From NCBI GenBank assembly GCA_963971425.1, contig OZ020517.1:24190462-24254461 (forward strand): 64,000 nt of DNA, written 5' to 3'. This DNA is from Bryoerythrophyllum caledonicum. Its lineage: Eukaryota > Streptophyta > Bryopsida > Pottiales > Pottiaceae. The notes below the pieces were generated by a model, which was not told the DNA's origin, ran no database searches, and was given only the letters and a program-made list of their open reading frames with translations. Shown piece after piece: positions 13,369-24,992 of this stretch (position 1 is its first letter; each line of letters opens with the position of its first letter). The position numbers and the translations under genes were made by a program.

Positions 13369-14095
13369 CCTTCAAGGACAAGCGACCATTTTCTAATAGT
13401 GAAATGTACCCGCGGCCTTGATGATGTTAGGCGTAATCTATAACACTTGTAGATTCTCCCATCGCCCATGATTCTCTCATCCTTAAAGGATTAAATGATT
13501 ACATGAACTTTAATTGATCTACAGGTAGCTCCCTTTACAACAACCCTATTGGTTGTGCTTGTTAATCATAGAGCCTATATATCGAGTAGATGTAAAAATG
13601 GAAATGATGGGTGAAGGTTGTAACATTGGGATGTTCGACAAATGGTTCTTACTATGCATCTAGTTCTCATATGCTTTATTCTAAATGGATGTCATACGGG
13701 GTGACAATTTGGTTTGATAAATGTTGTTGTCATACCAAGTGGATGTTGTAGACAACAAATATTTGTTTGGGACCCATGCCGCCCGTTATAATGAATATGC
13801 TGTTGTATCAGATGCTTTTGTAAAGAGAGCCCACTGTACATATTGATGAAGACTTTTGGAGCTTAAATTTAACATTTGAAGAAATTCCTGGCCAAGTAAG
13901 CTAGAACAAAATTTCCGTTGTAAAAGCTAGGCAGATAGTTAGAGAAACAACAAAAGAGAAATGTTTGCACAATCTACATCTTCAACCCTTTAAGGCTAGG
14001 CTAACTATGGCTAATGGTCAAATCTACAAAAGTAATAGATTCTTCATAATATTGTCTACTACGCTGGTAGAATTTTACCCAGCCAGCCCTTAAAA
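13369..14095. other. Intergenic DNA with remnants of short TTAA elements
   Basis: Ends of the CCCTTAAGG type next to TTAA occur at 13369 and 13490 and again at about 13988 and 14095, each pair about 110-120 bp apart. These may be two very short MITE relics. No gene seen. Confidence 0.35.
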
Positions 14096-14965
14096 GGTTA
14101 ATAAAATTAAAGCAGCTGCCGGAGGTGAAGTGAAACAAACGTTTCTGACAGCTAAGAGAACAGACAAAGCTTCAGTGAAGTTGGATGATCACTCTTCACC
14201 AAAAGCGTTGTCTTATTGTAGTTGTTCCCAAGCTGCAGAATTATGAATCTCTATTATCACCTCCGTAATTATACAAGTACAGTATGGACCTCTCAGACAT
14301 CCACAAAATGTGCAGCACCACAATCTCATCTTCCAAAACGCCACAGAAAATTTATCTTGGCAGACATGTTCAAGCTCTGTCCACCAACATATATACCGGC
14401 CATGACTTCGACTCTAAAGCTGGTGATTAGATCATTCACTGATTTATCCTTGTTTCCAGGCTTCACCTCCCAAATTAACATATACTTGAGAATTCTCAAA
14501 CTCCTTTGAGAATTTACGCAAAAAGTGTGCACAAGATTTCTAAATTAGCACGACAATCTACACCTTTCGAAAGTAAACTTGGTAGACATGTTCAAGCTCT
14601 GTCTAGATTGCCGGCCACGTCTCATTGAAAACTTGTTCTGCAAGACTTGGTTGTTTCGATGCATTCAAGGATTAGGAAAAACCCTAACCGTTATCGATTA
14701 ATTTAAATCTTTACCAGAACTTTCTAAAAAAAAAAAGATGAACCTGACGTTTTGCAAACCTACAAAACATAGTTCCTAGTTTCTATCAATTTCGTTGTTT
14801 CGATGCACATCAGCAGAAAGATTCCAAGGACTGGAGTGCAATGATCAACGAGTTTTAAATTTCACGAAACTTGTTACAAAACCCAAAGAAACCTCGATTT
14901 TGCTGTAGTCCAACTGAATTCAATGACCTTAGTCTGGTGATTCCTACTCTCTCTCGCACCCTAAA

Positions 14966-15547
14966 CTACCACCGATGGCGACCAGGATGAGCCGACATGA
15001 GCGTCTGGAACTCCTTGAAATCGACCAACTGGTTCCCATCGACATCGACGCAGCTGATCATGTACCGACAGTCGTCCATCGAGACGCGATGGTCGCCGAG
15101 GCACACCAACACGCGGTGCAGCTCCCCGGCGGAGATGAACCCGTCCTTGTCCGAGTCGAACACGTCAAACGCCGACTGCAGCGTCGTCGACTGAGGCTCG
15201 ATCATCGACGGCTCCGCATACAGGGTACTGTTCAACCTGATGAACTCCTCGAGGTCTATCTCGCCGTCGCCGTTGGCGTCCGCGTCCCGGATCATGTGCG
15301 CCACCTCCGCGTCGCTCACCGTCTCCCCGAGCGAGTGCAGCACGGTTCGTAACTCCACCGGCGAAATCTTGCCGTCGCCGTTCAGATCAAACACCTTGAA
15401 ATCCTCCCTCAAGTCTTCAACCACGCCAGGCGGGTCTGGAAGAGGACTACTTGCAAATTGTCTAGTCCTCACGACTTCTCCGTCCTCAATCGCTTCAATC
15501 TCTTCACTGGTTGATGATTCCATCGTGAAACTCGACGACATCGACAC
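14966..15547 (-). CDS. Calmodulin-like EF-hand protein (CML)
   Basis: An intronless, GC-rich 193-codon frame encoding a calcium sensor with four EF-hands in two pairs. The calcium loops are at residues 54-65 (DLNGDGKISPVE), 90-101 (DANGDGEIDLEE), 131-142 (DSDKDGFISAGE) and 168-179 (DVDGNQLVDFKE). Loops 1-3 have canonical ligands at positions 1, 3, 5, 9 and 12. Loop 4 keeps the acidic ligands but has Gln instead of the usual Gly at position 6, so it may bind calcium less well. The first 43 residues are a Ser- and acid-rich extension absent from true calmodulin (149 residues). The first ATG of the frame was chosen, although Met3 or Met9 could also serve. I see no transmembrane segment or clear signal peptide, which suggests a soluble protein. 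CMLs act by calcium-dependent binding to target proteins; the partner cannot be inferred here. Intronless structure is common for plant CMLs. Confidence 0.92.
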   Translation of the reverse strand: MSMSSSFTMESSTSEEIEAIEDGEVVRTRQFASSPLPDPPGVVEDLREDFKVFDLNGDGKISPVELRTVLHSLGETVSDAEVAHMIRDADANGDGEIDLEEFIRLNSTLYAEPSMIEPQSTTLQSAFDVFDSDKDGFISAGELHRVLVCLGDHRVSMDDCRYMISCVDVDGNQLVDFKEFQTLMSAHPGRHRW

Positions 15548-17280
15548 AATTATGGACGTCTAGAGCCGCACTCATATGAAGCCTGGTGCGGTACAGGCCA
15601 GGGCTCCTCGCCTGGGAGTTACCCGAGGTGGGCCCGTCTTAATTGCATGGGGTCATCTTTCTGGCCCGCTTATTTTGGGGGGTGCAGAGGCTTTTTTTGG
15701 ACAAATTTGGGTCCGACGGCCATTGTTTACCTTCGTAGGATCCTCCCTTTCTATTAATAGTTCCCCATCCAAAAACAAAATAGGGTCAAATTTGGCCCTA
15801 CCACCTCGTGGTCCCCTTGTGTAACTCCTAGTGAGGAGGTCAATTTGCCTTGGCCGTTTGGACATTAGTTGATTTAACCCTTCAAGGCGGAGCCTATGAT
15901 CGTTGAATCAACCCCAATTTCCATTCTCCTGTGTGCTGTGATTTTTCATCAAATATAAGTGGGAATTTTATTATTTCATTTTTCAGAGATGAGATCACAT
16001 GATTTGTTCATGTCACAAAAATCACAAATTTGTTTGGGAGAAATTCAATTTATTGTGATTTTGGAAGAAAAAGTGAAGAAAATTCATATCAAATTCAAAG
16101 TATGCTAAAAGCTTTGAAAATTTCACCAATTGTAGGGACCAGAGTTGTGGTGCAAATGAAACTTCCGTGTTCAGCTAAAATTAGAAAACCGGTTATAGGC
16201 CCGAAGTTTGAATCGCAATAACTTATCAAATTTTAAGTGTTTTTCAAGATTTCAAACGGGAATGGAAACTAGACTTCATAAACCTCATTTCACTAGTTGG
16301 ACTCATAATCAAAAAATATGATTTGAATGACTTGGATTCAAATTTAGAGCTAGAGCGAGACGTTTCTAGAATACACTACATTGAGATCCATGTCACAAAC
16401 TTTTTCTTCTTTAGAGATAACATGATTACCTCAATGAGGCGAGTTTCATCAGCATTTAATACTCACATGTTCAATGAACTCTTCACAAAAAGAATTGGAT
16501 GAAAAATGACTCTTTACGACAATAATCATCTTCAAAATGTCATCCGAGCAGCCACTTTTTGGCTGCTCCGGCGTTTAAAGTTTAATAAGATTTACATGTA
16601 GTGATAACTTTTGATGGAGAAAATTTTCATGGAAGGTGCAAGAGCTACCACACTTTTCAGTTAAGGGTTGTGATAACCCTTTTTGGCCTACAAGGCACTG
16701 GGAAGGTCAATTCTGGTGCTCTGCGTGTTGTAACTTTTTCCATGATTGGCCATTGTTGTTGTGGGTTTTGAATGCACTTTGAGCTTTGCGAGAGCTTTCC
16801 AATGCATCTCCATGATGTCCAATCGGTGCAAGCATTAGCTAACTACAATGATTTCCGTGAAGTGGGGTTACGATGATATAAATGAAACTTTAGTGTTCAG
16901 TTAAAATTAGAAGATCAATCAACCATGCTTAAAGGCCCAAAGACTAAAGTGCAATAACTTATACAATGTCATGAGTTTTAAAAATTAAAGTGGAAAATAG
17001 ACTTTTAAAGTTTCTTCCATTTGTTGGACTTAAATTCAACAAATCTCATTTCAACTATATTTAGAGTAAAAGCTAGAAAATAATAAGATTCACTATATTG
17101 AGATCCATGTCACAAACATTTTCTTTGTTAGAAAAAAATATGATCACCTCAATGAGGCAAGTTTCATCATTGTCTAAAATGCTTATACATTCAATGAGCT
17201 CTCTCAAAAGGAATCAAAATATCATGCATTCAAAGTCATCGAGGAAGCCGCATTTTGGCTCTTTGGACATTCCAAGGTTA
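15548..17280. other. Intergenic DNA upstream of the CML gene
   Basis: The first about 300 bp, nearest the CML gene, are GC-rich and hold its 5' region. The rest is repeat-like, with two related halves: similar phrases recur near 16375-16480 and 17095-17170, for example around CACTACATTGAGATCCATG. This suggests an old duplication. No gene recognised. Confidence 0.45.
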
Positions 17281-17284
17281 TTAA

Positions 17285-17566
17285 CCCTTTAGTATCGAGG
17301 AGGCCCAAACAAGGTCTCTAGGCACTATCGTAGAAAGAATATCTATTATTCTATCCACTTGTGGGCTTTGCCTATTTCGGAACGGAGGCGCTCCCTACAA
17401 TTTGGGATCACATGCAACTCTCAAATGCCAAATCTGATTGCTACACCCCCACAAAAGTGATTTCATGAATTTGTATCACATTGATACGTATCCATTGTGT
17501 ACATGATGTTTCACATAATCTATCAAAGTCATAGAATCTCCTTTGTCATGCTCGCCACTTAAAGGT
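17285..17566. mobile_element. Short TTAA-flanked MITE
   Basis: It starts CCCTTTAGTATCGAGG after TTAA (17281-17284) and ends CTCGCCACTTAAAGG before TTTAA. The start resembles those of the elements at 28349 and 20910. Non-coding. Confidence 0.5.
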
Positions 17567-17840
17567 TTAACTGACCAAGGATAAAACAATTTCATACACA
17601 TACTTCAAAGTCACTCTGGATTTTCAGGATGGTAATTAGTGGCGTTGCAGGCTAAGTGTGAGATGTGCATACGAGAGGGCACATCACTCAATCTAGAGCT
17701 GAGTATCTGCAATCACATTCACAATATTCAAACCCATGGTCGGCATCCTCGAACAATTACTTCCACTCATCCTCAACGCATGGTGGGCCGTGCTCGCGAT
17801 ATACGTTACCAATTCATTGCGGTTTGGATTTTGGAATGGG

Positions 17841-17997
17841 AGGGGCCGCGCGAACGCGTGCCCCAGCTGCCACAAATTATGACGTGCATGCCCTCTATTG
17901 AGAGATGCTGGAGTCGCCCCACCCGAAGTGCAATGGGGCGGGCTGCTCCAGGCCATCCGCCTTCCGGATCATGGATCGACTCCGCCCAGGTAAGTGA
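17841..17997 (-). ncRNA. U1: U1 spliceosomal snRNA gene, copy A (type 2)
   Basis: The minus strand has the diagnostic U1 landmarks in order: the 5'-splice-site-pairing segment ACTTACCTG (complement of 17987-17995), stem-loop I, the U1A-type loop ATTGCAC in stem-loop II, the Sm site AATTTGTGG, and a 3' stem-loop closing on CGCGTTCGCGCGG. The length of about 157 nt fits plant U1. U1 RNA in the U1 snRNP recognises 5' splice sites in the nucleus. The upstream region has an AATATG TATA-like box (18021-18026) and a CCCAT-type upstream element (18053-18064). Positions 1-2, usually AU, read TC here. Copies A, H and I share a stem-loop III variant (CATCTCTCAATAGAGG) and are called type 2. Whether it is expressed is unknown. 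Confidence 0.88.
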
Positions 17998-18020
17998 GGA
18001 CCTCGTCGCCACTCCAGCTT

Positions 18021-18064
18021 CATATTCTCAAGCATCCAAGCACTAGGCGGTGAAGTTGATGGGA
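18021..18064 (-). promoter_or_regulatory. U1-A promoter: upstream element plus TATA-like box
   Basis: TCCCATCAACTT (complement of 18053-18064) and AATATG (complement of 18021-18026) lie 38 nt apart, start to start. The TATA-like box begins 29 nt before the U1 5' end. The layout resembles the USE (RTCCCACATCG) and TATA pair of plant snRNA genes. Confidence 0.7.
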
Positions 18065-18626
18065 TATACTGGTAGGCAACCGGCGTGAGAGAAACCAACA
18101 ACAGGCAATGTGTGAGCCTGGAAGAAGCAAACGGTAGCTGGATTTGACACTGCAGATAATCCCCAAGGACACCGTTTTGGATGGTTGTGTGACAAATTTC
18201 TTGGAGTGAGTACAATGCTTTTGAAGTGATGTTGGAATTTGAAAACCACTTCGCTCCTAAGCTTTATCAGCACAAATTTGGAACTCTTTTGCAGAAAGTT
18301 CTAAAGACAAACATTGAATAGAAAAAGAGTAATCCTAAATTTTCATGACGGTAATCAGCTGCATTGCAAGCCAAGTGTAAGACGTTTCCAGGAGATCGTA
18401 GTGCATCACCAAATCCCAAGCCTTCCAAATGAGGCACAATCTAATTCGTTACCTCATGCAAGGGCAGACCGCTGCTAAACTCGACATAACTACTTATCCT
18501 AAGACCATTTCTGCTCATCATCAAACCAGTGGTGAGTCCTGCTTGCGAAATTACACCAATATTGTGCACTTGAAGGAAAAGGAAAAGGATGGCTTCTAGA
18601 CTGCGGTTTTGGCGTTTGGAATTGGT

Positions 18627-18783
18627 GAGGGCCGCGCGAACGCGAGCCCTCGCTACCACAAATTATGACGTGTATGCCTCCCGTAGGAAGATACTAGAAT
18701 CGCCCGGCCCGAAGTGCAATGGAGCAGACTCTTCTAGGCCATCCACATTTCCGATCATGGATCGACCCCGCCCAGGTAAGTGA
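18627..18783 (-). ncRNA. U1: U1 snRNA gene, copy B (type 1)
   Basis: A full-length U1-like gene. ACTTACCTG (complement of 18773-18781), the ATTGCAC loop, AATTTGTGG and a fully paired 3' stem-loop (GAGGG with CCCTC) are all present. The upstream TATA-like box is AATATG (18807-18812) and the upstream element is TCCCATAAACTT (18839-18850). The base after the Sm site differs from sister copies but the stem is kept. It is the inverted-repeat partner of copy G. Confidence 0.87.
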
Positions 18784-19186
18784 TTTTCAAATCATCACTC
18801 CGCCTTCATATTCTCGCGACTCCACGCGTATGGAGACCAAGTTTATGGGATATACAAGCAGTCACCAAGAGCCTCTGAGGGACTTCAACCTCAGATGTTC
18901 GATAATGTCTGTAGAGATCCCCTTGTCTCTTGAAAGGTTGGGCAACTTTGGGGATTAGAATCTGAGACTCGTTTTGGAATCTTGGAAATTTGAGGCTGTC
19001 GAGCCGCGACCAAGTGATACTCTGAGGATTCTTCTCACATGCTGAGGAAAATTTGAAGCTCTGAACGCCTTCATGTTGTGTCGAGGATCTAGAAACATAG
19101 GGACTGGACAAGCACGTCCATTGAAATGCAGGGCATTCACCGAGGATAGCGTGTACTGGTATTTCCAGTTTAGGGTTTCAGATTGG

Positions 19187-19344
19187 TGGGGGCCGCGCGA
19201 ACGCGAGCCCCCGCTGCCACAAATTATGACGTGTATGCCTCCCGTGGGAAGATACTAGAATAGCCCGGCCCGAAGTGCAATGGAACAGACTCTTTCAGGC
19301 CATCCACATAAAGGATCATGGATCGACCCCGCCCAGGTAAGTGA
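19187..19344 (-). ncRNA. U1: U1 snRNA gene, copy C (type 1)
   Basis: All U1 landmarks are intact: ACTTACCTGGGCGGGG, ATTGCAC, AATTTGTGG and the 3' stem GGGGGCTCGCG. The promoter has TATATG (19368-19373) and ACCCATACACTT (19400-19411). There are small changes in stem-loop I (TTTATG instead of CGGAATG) and in stem-loop III. It is the inverted-repeat partner of copy F. Confidence 0.87.
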
Positions 19345-20150
19345 TCAGCACTTCGCCGATCCTGCTTCATATACTCAAGCCTTGCAACACGCAGCGCCAA
19401 AGTGTATGGGTTGTATCTGCAACCACACCCACAGCCATGAGTGAAAGGACGCAACATTGGCGAGCCACGCGAGGAAGCAAAGGGCGAAGCAATCATGTAT
19501 ACCCGGCTCTTTCAAAGTCCACTGTATTGATTAAAATGATGCGCTCAGATTCCTGCGAACAAAATATGTGGATGAATACATGGACAGATGTGGAGGAACA
19601 AGAAGAAAAACGTCGGGCATATCCGTGCAACAAAAAACGGTTGTGAAAGCCATGCTGCAAGCCAATGAGCATTGTTTAAACTGCAACTTGGGCTCTGAAC
19701 ATCCCAATCACAGGCAATCAGTGGACACACAATACTCAAGCACGCCGAGGGTGTGCAGACTTCTAGTCAAGAACTTCGACTGTTTAAGTTCGACATCCTG
19801 TCAATGTCTGTCATTGGATAATGTACACGGACTCTCTCTCTTCTCCGATCTAAATGAGCTTCGATTCCATCAAACACTCGCATCCGGGCCCTGTCGTTCG
19901 AACAGTTCCCGTATACTTCGACACACTGCGTGAACCGCTTGCAAATCCATCGCCAGGCAAGAGAACATGATGCTGAGGACGGAGGACATCCACTGCACTG
20001 GCCGCGTTGTCACCGCCATGTTTCAAGGTAATCTCTCAACGGTGAGAAAGAGAATGTTGAATTCAACTTCTAGCGGTGATCGTCACTGAACGTAGCTACA
20101 AACAGAAAAATGTTTGAACTGACCCACACAGAAGCGATAATTAGAAGCAC

Positions 20151-20642
20151 TTGACACACTTGGTGAGGTTGATCATCGGAGGTCATGTTTTATGCGATCA
20201 TGTGACGTCTCAAAGTCATCAACAAGTGCACTTTTTACAGGAAAAGATGCAAGTAACGAGTGGACTTTTTACAGGAAAAGATGCAAGTAACGTGTGGACT
20301 TTTCACATTCTGGCGATGGCTTCTTTGACGAAGTCGTTTGCGGATGTTGCCTCGCTCTTTTCTGAAACAAACACAGTTGGACTTCCCTTGATTAGCTTTT
20401 GGGACTTGAGAGATGAAAATGGACTTATTTGTAAAGTCATCCTTAGTTTGAGCAAGGTACCTCTTTTCCATTTTATAGAAGTACATTCAGCTCTTATATC
20501 TAGATTAGTTAAAAGGATTCTAGAGTTTACCACATTTATTACCCCTAACATTGTGTGTGAAAGTAGTTTCCAAAACAGTCTGGTAGATTGCATAGTTTAT
20601 TTTTTTGAGTGGATGGTGTCAGTCGTTGAGCAACTCACATGA
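20151..20642 (+). other. Open frame within duplicated unit, unrecognised
   Basis: A 163-codon frame recurs in the opposite arm, where it is shorter (29528-29863, minus). The stretch MASLTKSFADVASLF followed by LPLISF looks protein-like, but I cannot assign a family. A 34-bp tandem duplication (20233-20300) lies inside it. The frame may be a captured exon or chance; the copies differ in length, which argues against selection. Confidence 0.2.
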
Positions 20643-20909
20643 GCAAACACATGTCACCCTTGACGTTCAAACACTAAGTGTCACATGATACTACTTATAC
20701 AATAACGATAAATTTAGTATCACCTTCATTAGATTCCCTCGCGCATTATGAAGCCCTCTTGCTGTCGAGGATAACCAATGTACTTTTTCTTGCAAATTTT
20801 GACTTCAATTTCAAAGATGACGAAAGGTCTCTTCTTGTAATTTGAATTTAATAAGAGAGTTCAATAAATTTAACGTCAATTGAACAACTCTCATACCTAC
20901 CTTGAATCC

Positions 20910-21211
20910 TTTAACTCCAGAGGTCTTGTGAAGGCATGGGAGAATCCACAAGGGTTTGATCATGCACATCAACTAGTAGATAATGCACAACAATATCTAC
21001 ATAGAGGATACATTTCATGTAGACCCCACTTCACATAAATCATTGTAGCTTGCCAATGCTTGTACATATACGCTTGAGAATTGTTCCATTTGAAGCGTAT
21101 GAACTATTGCCACACACTTTCCCGATGAAGAAAATGCATTTTCCACAGAAGGAGCTATACCCCAAAAAAAAACACAATTAACCCAGAAACGACCACCCCA
21201 ATACTAAAGGG
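20910..21211. mobile_element. Short TTAA-flanked MITE, copy in left arm
   Basis: The right end ACTAAAGGG precedes TTAA (21212-21215) and the left end starts TCCTTTAACTCCAGAGG. It corresponds to the element at 28349-28653 in the opposite arm, so it was present before the duplication. Confidence 0.5.
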
Positions 21212-21526
21212 TTAAATAACAATGATGTACATTGATTATCTTTAATAGGAAATCCTAAGGCTCTCCCGTTTCTTGTATCTGGAGCTTGGCTTCTTAACCC
21301 TTTAGCGCCGAGCTAGTCGTTTTTGGATTGATTTTGTTGTACATATGTTGCGTAAAGAAAGTGGATTTAAGGTAGAGGCACCCAATTTGAAGCTCTTACG
21401 CTGAACGCCTTTAAGTTGTGTCGAGGAGCTAGAAACGTAGGCACTGGAGAAGCACGTCCATTGAAATGCAAGACATTCACCGAGGATAGGGTGTACTGGT
21501 ATTTCCAGTTTAGGGTTTGGGATTGG

Positions 21527-21684
21527 TGGGGGCCGCGCGAACGCGAGCCCCCGCTGCCACAAATTATGACGTGTATGCCTCCCGTGGGAAGATACTAGAA
21601 TCGCCCGGCCCGAAGTGCAATGGAGCGGACTCTTCCAGGCCATCCACATTCCGGATCATGGATCGACCCCGCCCAGGTAAGTGG
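21527..21684 (-). ncRNA. U1: U1 snRNA gene, copy D (type 1)
   Basis: A textbook copy: the splice-site-pairing segment ACTTACCTG, the loop ATTGCACTTC, Sm site AATTTGTGG and a perfect 3' stem GGGGGC with GCCCCC. The promoter has TATATC (21708-21713) and ACCCATACACTT (21740-21751). It lies just outside the inner end of the left arm and is the direct-repeat partner of copy E. Confidence 0.88.
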
Positions 21685-22360
21685 GAAGTGCCTTGCCGAT
21701 CCTGCTTGATATACTCAAGCCGTGCAACACGCAGCGCCAAAGTGTATGGGTTGTATCTGCAACCACACCCACAGCCATGACTAGAAGGAAGCAACATTGG
21801 CGAGCCAAGCGAGGAAGCAAAGTGCGAAGAAACAAAAAGCAGTCATGTATACCCATCCCTTCCAAAGTTCACCGTATTGGATTCAGTTTCCTGCGAACAG
21901 AAGATTTAAATGAATGAACAGATGTAGAGGCACATGAAGAAATAAGAGGGGGAAAGCGGTGCAACAGAAAACGGTTGTGAAAGCCATGCTGCAAGCCAGT
22001 GAGCATTATTTTTTGCTGCAGAGACTTGGGCTCTGAACATCCCAATCACAGGCAATCCATGGACGCTTCTTGTTCTCAAGGCGCACGTGAGCAGTGCCGA
22101 ATCCAGTTTTCCTGACCAGTCTGCTCACCTCTCTCGACGGACATCATTGTAGCATTTTGAAACGTACAGAGATCTTAATTCATTAAGGTAAGGAATGTGC
22201 ATATATGGAGAGAGGAGATAATTATACTTTTATTTTTCAGTGATAGCCAATTGAATTACAATTCCAACCCAAGTGATTTCATATTTTTTCAATGAACACT
22301 GAATTAGTTATGAATTTTAAAACTGTGTAGCCATGTTTAGTGGGTGACCAGCAGTAGGTA

Positions 22361-22506
22361 CCCCCCATAACCAACGATCAAAGTAAGGGTCTTGACTAAA
22401 AGCAAACCTCCAATTGGAACTAAGTTCGTGGTACTAGGATGGAAGAGGATTGGATATACCCCAATTTTATAGGCGTTAACTATGTGTTTTTGTTGGTTAT
22501 GGGGGG
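22361..22506. repeat. Inverted repeat pair CCCCCCATAACCAAC (MITE-like), copy 1
   Basis: A perfect 15-bp inverted repeat (22361-22375 and 22492-22506) encloses about 116 bp. The same structure recurs at 26343-26489 as part of a direct duplication. It could be a small MITE; target duplications are not resolved. Confidence 0.55.
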
Positions 22507-22552
22507 CATACTTTATATGGTGTTAGATCGTTAGATATACTCATCAAGAAGA

Positions 22553-23289
22553 ACTACACTAAACATCGCATTTAGTGTAGTCACACAAATAGTGTAATTA
22601 CCCTACTACACTATTTGCGAACTTGTTCACAACTAGTGTTAGCGGCCAACATCATTAATGATGCCTCAACCAATCGCCTACTAGCCGTCAAGTATTTATT
22701 CTCTATGTTGACTTTTCTTGTTTTCCACCTCTCCCTACCCCCAATCATTTGCCTACCAGCTGTCATGCCTTAATTCTCTTCATTGAAAGCCTACCTATAA
22801 TTCCATCCCTTTCTTGCACTCTCTCTCTCTCTTACCCCTATTTTATTCAATATATTGCATGTCTTATGATTTTAGTCTTTTTTATACAAATATTCCTTTA
22901 TTTTTGCGACTATGTTGAATTTACATCACCAAAATCTGGAAATGCCCATAACTTACTCATGTTTTCTTCAAATTAAACATATGATATGTTTTTTGAAATC
23001 TACAGAAAATGTAGATGTCAAAAACATCTCATGGCTGTAATTCCGATCCTTTTTAAGTGACTTATGCTCCTTTGAATAGTGCTGATTTTATTCACAGCGG
23101 CAAGATTTTTCATACACTAATTGTGCACAAGTAAAAAAAAAAAACCACCCATTTTTACTGGAATTCACATACAGTGTAATGTTTCACATTTAGTGTAATG
23201 TTGTGTCGTTACACTAATTGTAATTCTTCCTTTTAGTGTAAGAGTTCGTATTTAGTGTAGACGACACTAAATGCGATGTTTAGTGTAGT
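22553..23289. mobile_element. CACTA-like non-autonomous element with TTTAGTGTA repeats
   Basis: A perfect 26-bp inverted repeat (22553-22578 and 23264-23289) bounds the element. Its ends contain CACTA, and about ten TAGTGTA-like words in both orientations cluster in the 120 bp next to each end. CACTA (En/Spm) transposons carry such subterminal transposase-binding repeats. The 3-bp target duplication expected for CACTA is not clear, so the class is tentative. The interior has no coding capacity. Confidence 0.55.
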
Positions 23290-23299
23290 GTAGACGTGC

Positions 23300-24170
23300 T
23301 TGTCCTAAATATGTGATTCACTAAAATTAGTTCGTTAGAGGGTAAAAGAAGAGAGTCGCTGTTTGTTAATCCGTTTAACATTTTTGGATTTTCGTACAAA
23401 TGAACAGCATTCAATGCCAAAGATAACAGAGTTCATAAGAGAATACAACCAGGCCAGGTCTCGCCAGTAAATAAAAAACTACAATGAATGAAAATTGCGG
23501 ATTTTTATCAGGTATCCTGCATCTAAAGTCATCCAAGAAGCCAAGGTTACGCAAAATCATACACATACTTCAAAGTCATTCTAGATTTTCAGGATGATAA
23601 TTAGTGGCGTTGCGGGTTAAGTGTGAGATGTGCATACGAGAGGGTACATCACTAGTCGGTGCAGTTGATGGGATTTGCTGGTTGGCAACTGCCGAGACAG
23701 GAACCAACGAAAGGTAGCTGGATTTGACACTGCAAAAAATCCCAGAGGACATAGTTTCGAATGCTTGTGTGACAAATTTCCTGCCCGGGTGAGTACGATG
23801 TTTCGGAAGTGATGTTGAAATTTCCTTTTTCCTCCTTAGCATTATCAACACAAATTTGGAACTCCTTTGTAGAGAATTTTAAAGACAAACATTGAATAGA
23901 AAAGAGTAATCCAGCTGCATTGCAAGCCAAGTGTAAGACGTTTGCAGGAGATCGAAGTGCATCACCAAATCCCAAGCCTTCCAAATGAGGCATAATCTAG
24001 TTCGTTTCCTCGTGAGAGGGCACACGGTTGCCACACTCGACACAGGTACTCTCCCTCCAACCATTTCTGAAACCAACTATGGTGAGTCTTGCTTGCGAAA
24101 TTAAACCTATGTTGTGCCTTACATGCTGAAGGAATAGGATGGCTCCTTTCTTGCGGTTTTGGCATTTGGA
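23300..24170 (+). repeat. Third dispersed copy of the U1-flanking unit
   Basis: 23300-23560 matches 31950-32190 in reverse. 23565-24160 matches 17590-18600 in direct orientation, but lacks the U1 gene A segment. It leads directly into U1 copy E. Confidence 0.75.
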
Positions 24171-24176
24171 ATTGGT

Positions 24177-24333
24177 GAGGGCCGCGCGAACGCGAGCCCC
24201 CGCTGCCACAAATTATGACGTGTATGCCTCCCGTGGGAAGATACTAGAATCGCCCGGCCGGAAGTGCAATGGAGCAGACTCTTTCAGGCCATCCACATTC
24301 CGGATCATGGATAGACCCCGCCCAGGTAAGTAG
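24177..24333 (-). ncRNA. U1: U1 snRNA gene, copy E (type 1)
   Basis: A full-length U1 with promoter elements TATATC (24357-24362) and ACCCATACACTT (24389-24400). It is the only copy whose 5' end reads TACTTACCTG, which restores the usual U at position 2. It has a G to C change next to the U1A loop (CTTCCGG) and a change in stem-loop I (TCTATCC). Confidence 0.87.
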
Positions 24334-24992
24334 GGAGTGCATAGCCGATCCTGCTTGATATACTCAAGCCTTGCAACACGCAGCGCCAAAGTGTATGGGT
24401 TGTATCTGCAACCACACCCACAGCCATGACTAGAAGGAAGCAACATTGGCGAGCCACGCGAGGAAGCAAAGTGCGAAGGAACAAAAAGCAGTCATGTATA
24501 CCCATCCCTTCCAAAGTTCACCGTATAGGATTCAGTTTCCTGCGAGCAGAAGATTTATATGAATGAATGAACAGATGTAGAGGCACATGAAGAAATAAGA
24601 GGGGGAAAGCGGTGCAACAGAAAACGGTTGTGAAAGCCATTCTGCAAGCCAGTGAGCATTATTTTTTGCTGCAGAGACTTGGGCTCTGAACATCCCAATC
24701 ACAGGCAATCCATGGACGCTTCTTGTTCTCAAGGCGCACGTGAGCAGTGCCGAATCCAGTTTTCCTGACTAGTCTGCTCACCTCTCTCGACGGACATCAT
24801 TGTAGCATTTTGAAACGTACTGAGATCTTAATTCATTAAGGTAAGGGATGTGCATACATGGAGAGAGGAGATAATTATACTTTTATTTTTCAGTGATAGC
24901 CAATTGAATTACAATTCCAACCCAAGTGATTTCATATTTTTTCAATGAAAACTGAATCAGCTATGAATTTGCAAATTGTGCAGCCATGTTTA

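Larger units (their letters stand above)
17600..21388 (+). repeat. Left arm of a large inverted segmental duplication
   Basis: This segment reappears in reverse orientation at 28172-31945. Near-identity is obvious over long stretches, for example 19341-20690 against 29302-30680. The arm holds U1 genes A, B and C, and three dispersed fragments of the same unit occur at 21410-22520, 23300-24990 and 39540-39920. The inner boundary lies inside the terminal sequence of a GTAGAGGCACCC MITE (21369-21388). Confidence 0.85.

Noticed and set aside
14975..15352. Plus-strand frames over the EF-hand gene
   Set aside because: Shadow frames of a GC-rich gene; only the minus frame shows a protein family.
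15576..15865. Open frames on both strands upstream of the EF-hand gene
   Set aside because: No family pattern; probably chance in GC-rich leader or promoter DNA.
18589..18783. Open frame with an RAARTRA-type peptide repeated at several sites on both strands
   Set aside because: These frames run antisense across the U1 snRNA copies and repeat only because the RNA genes are repeated.
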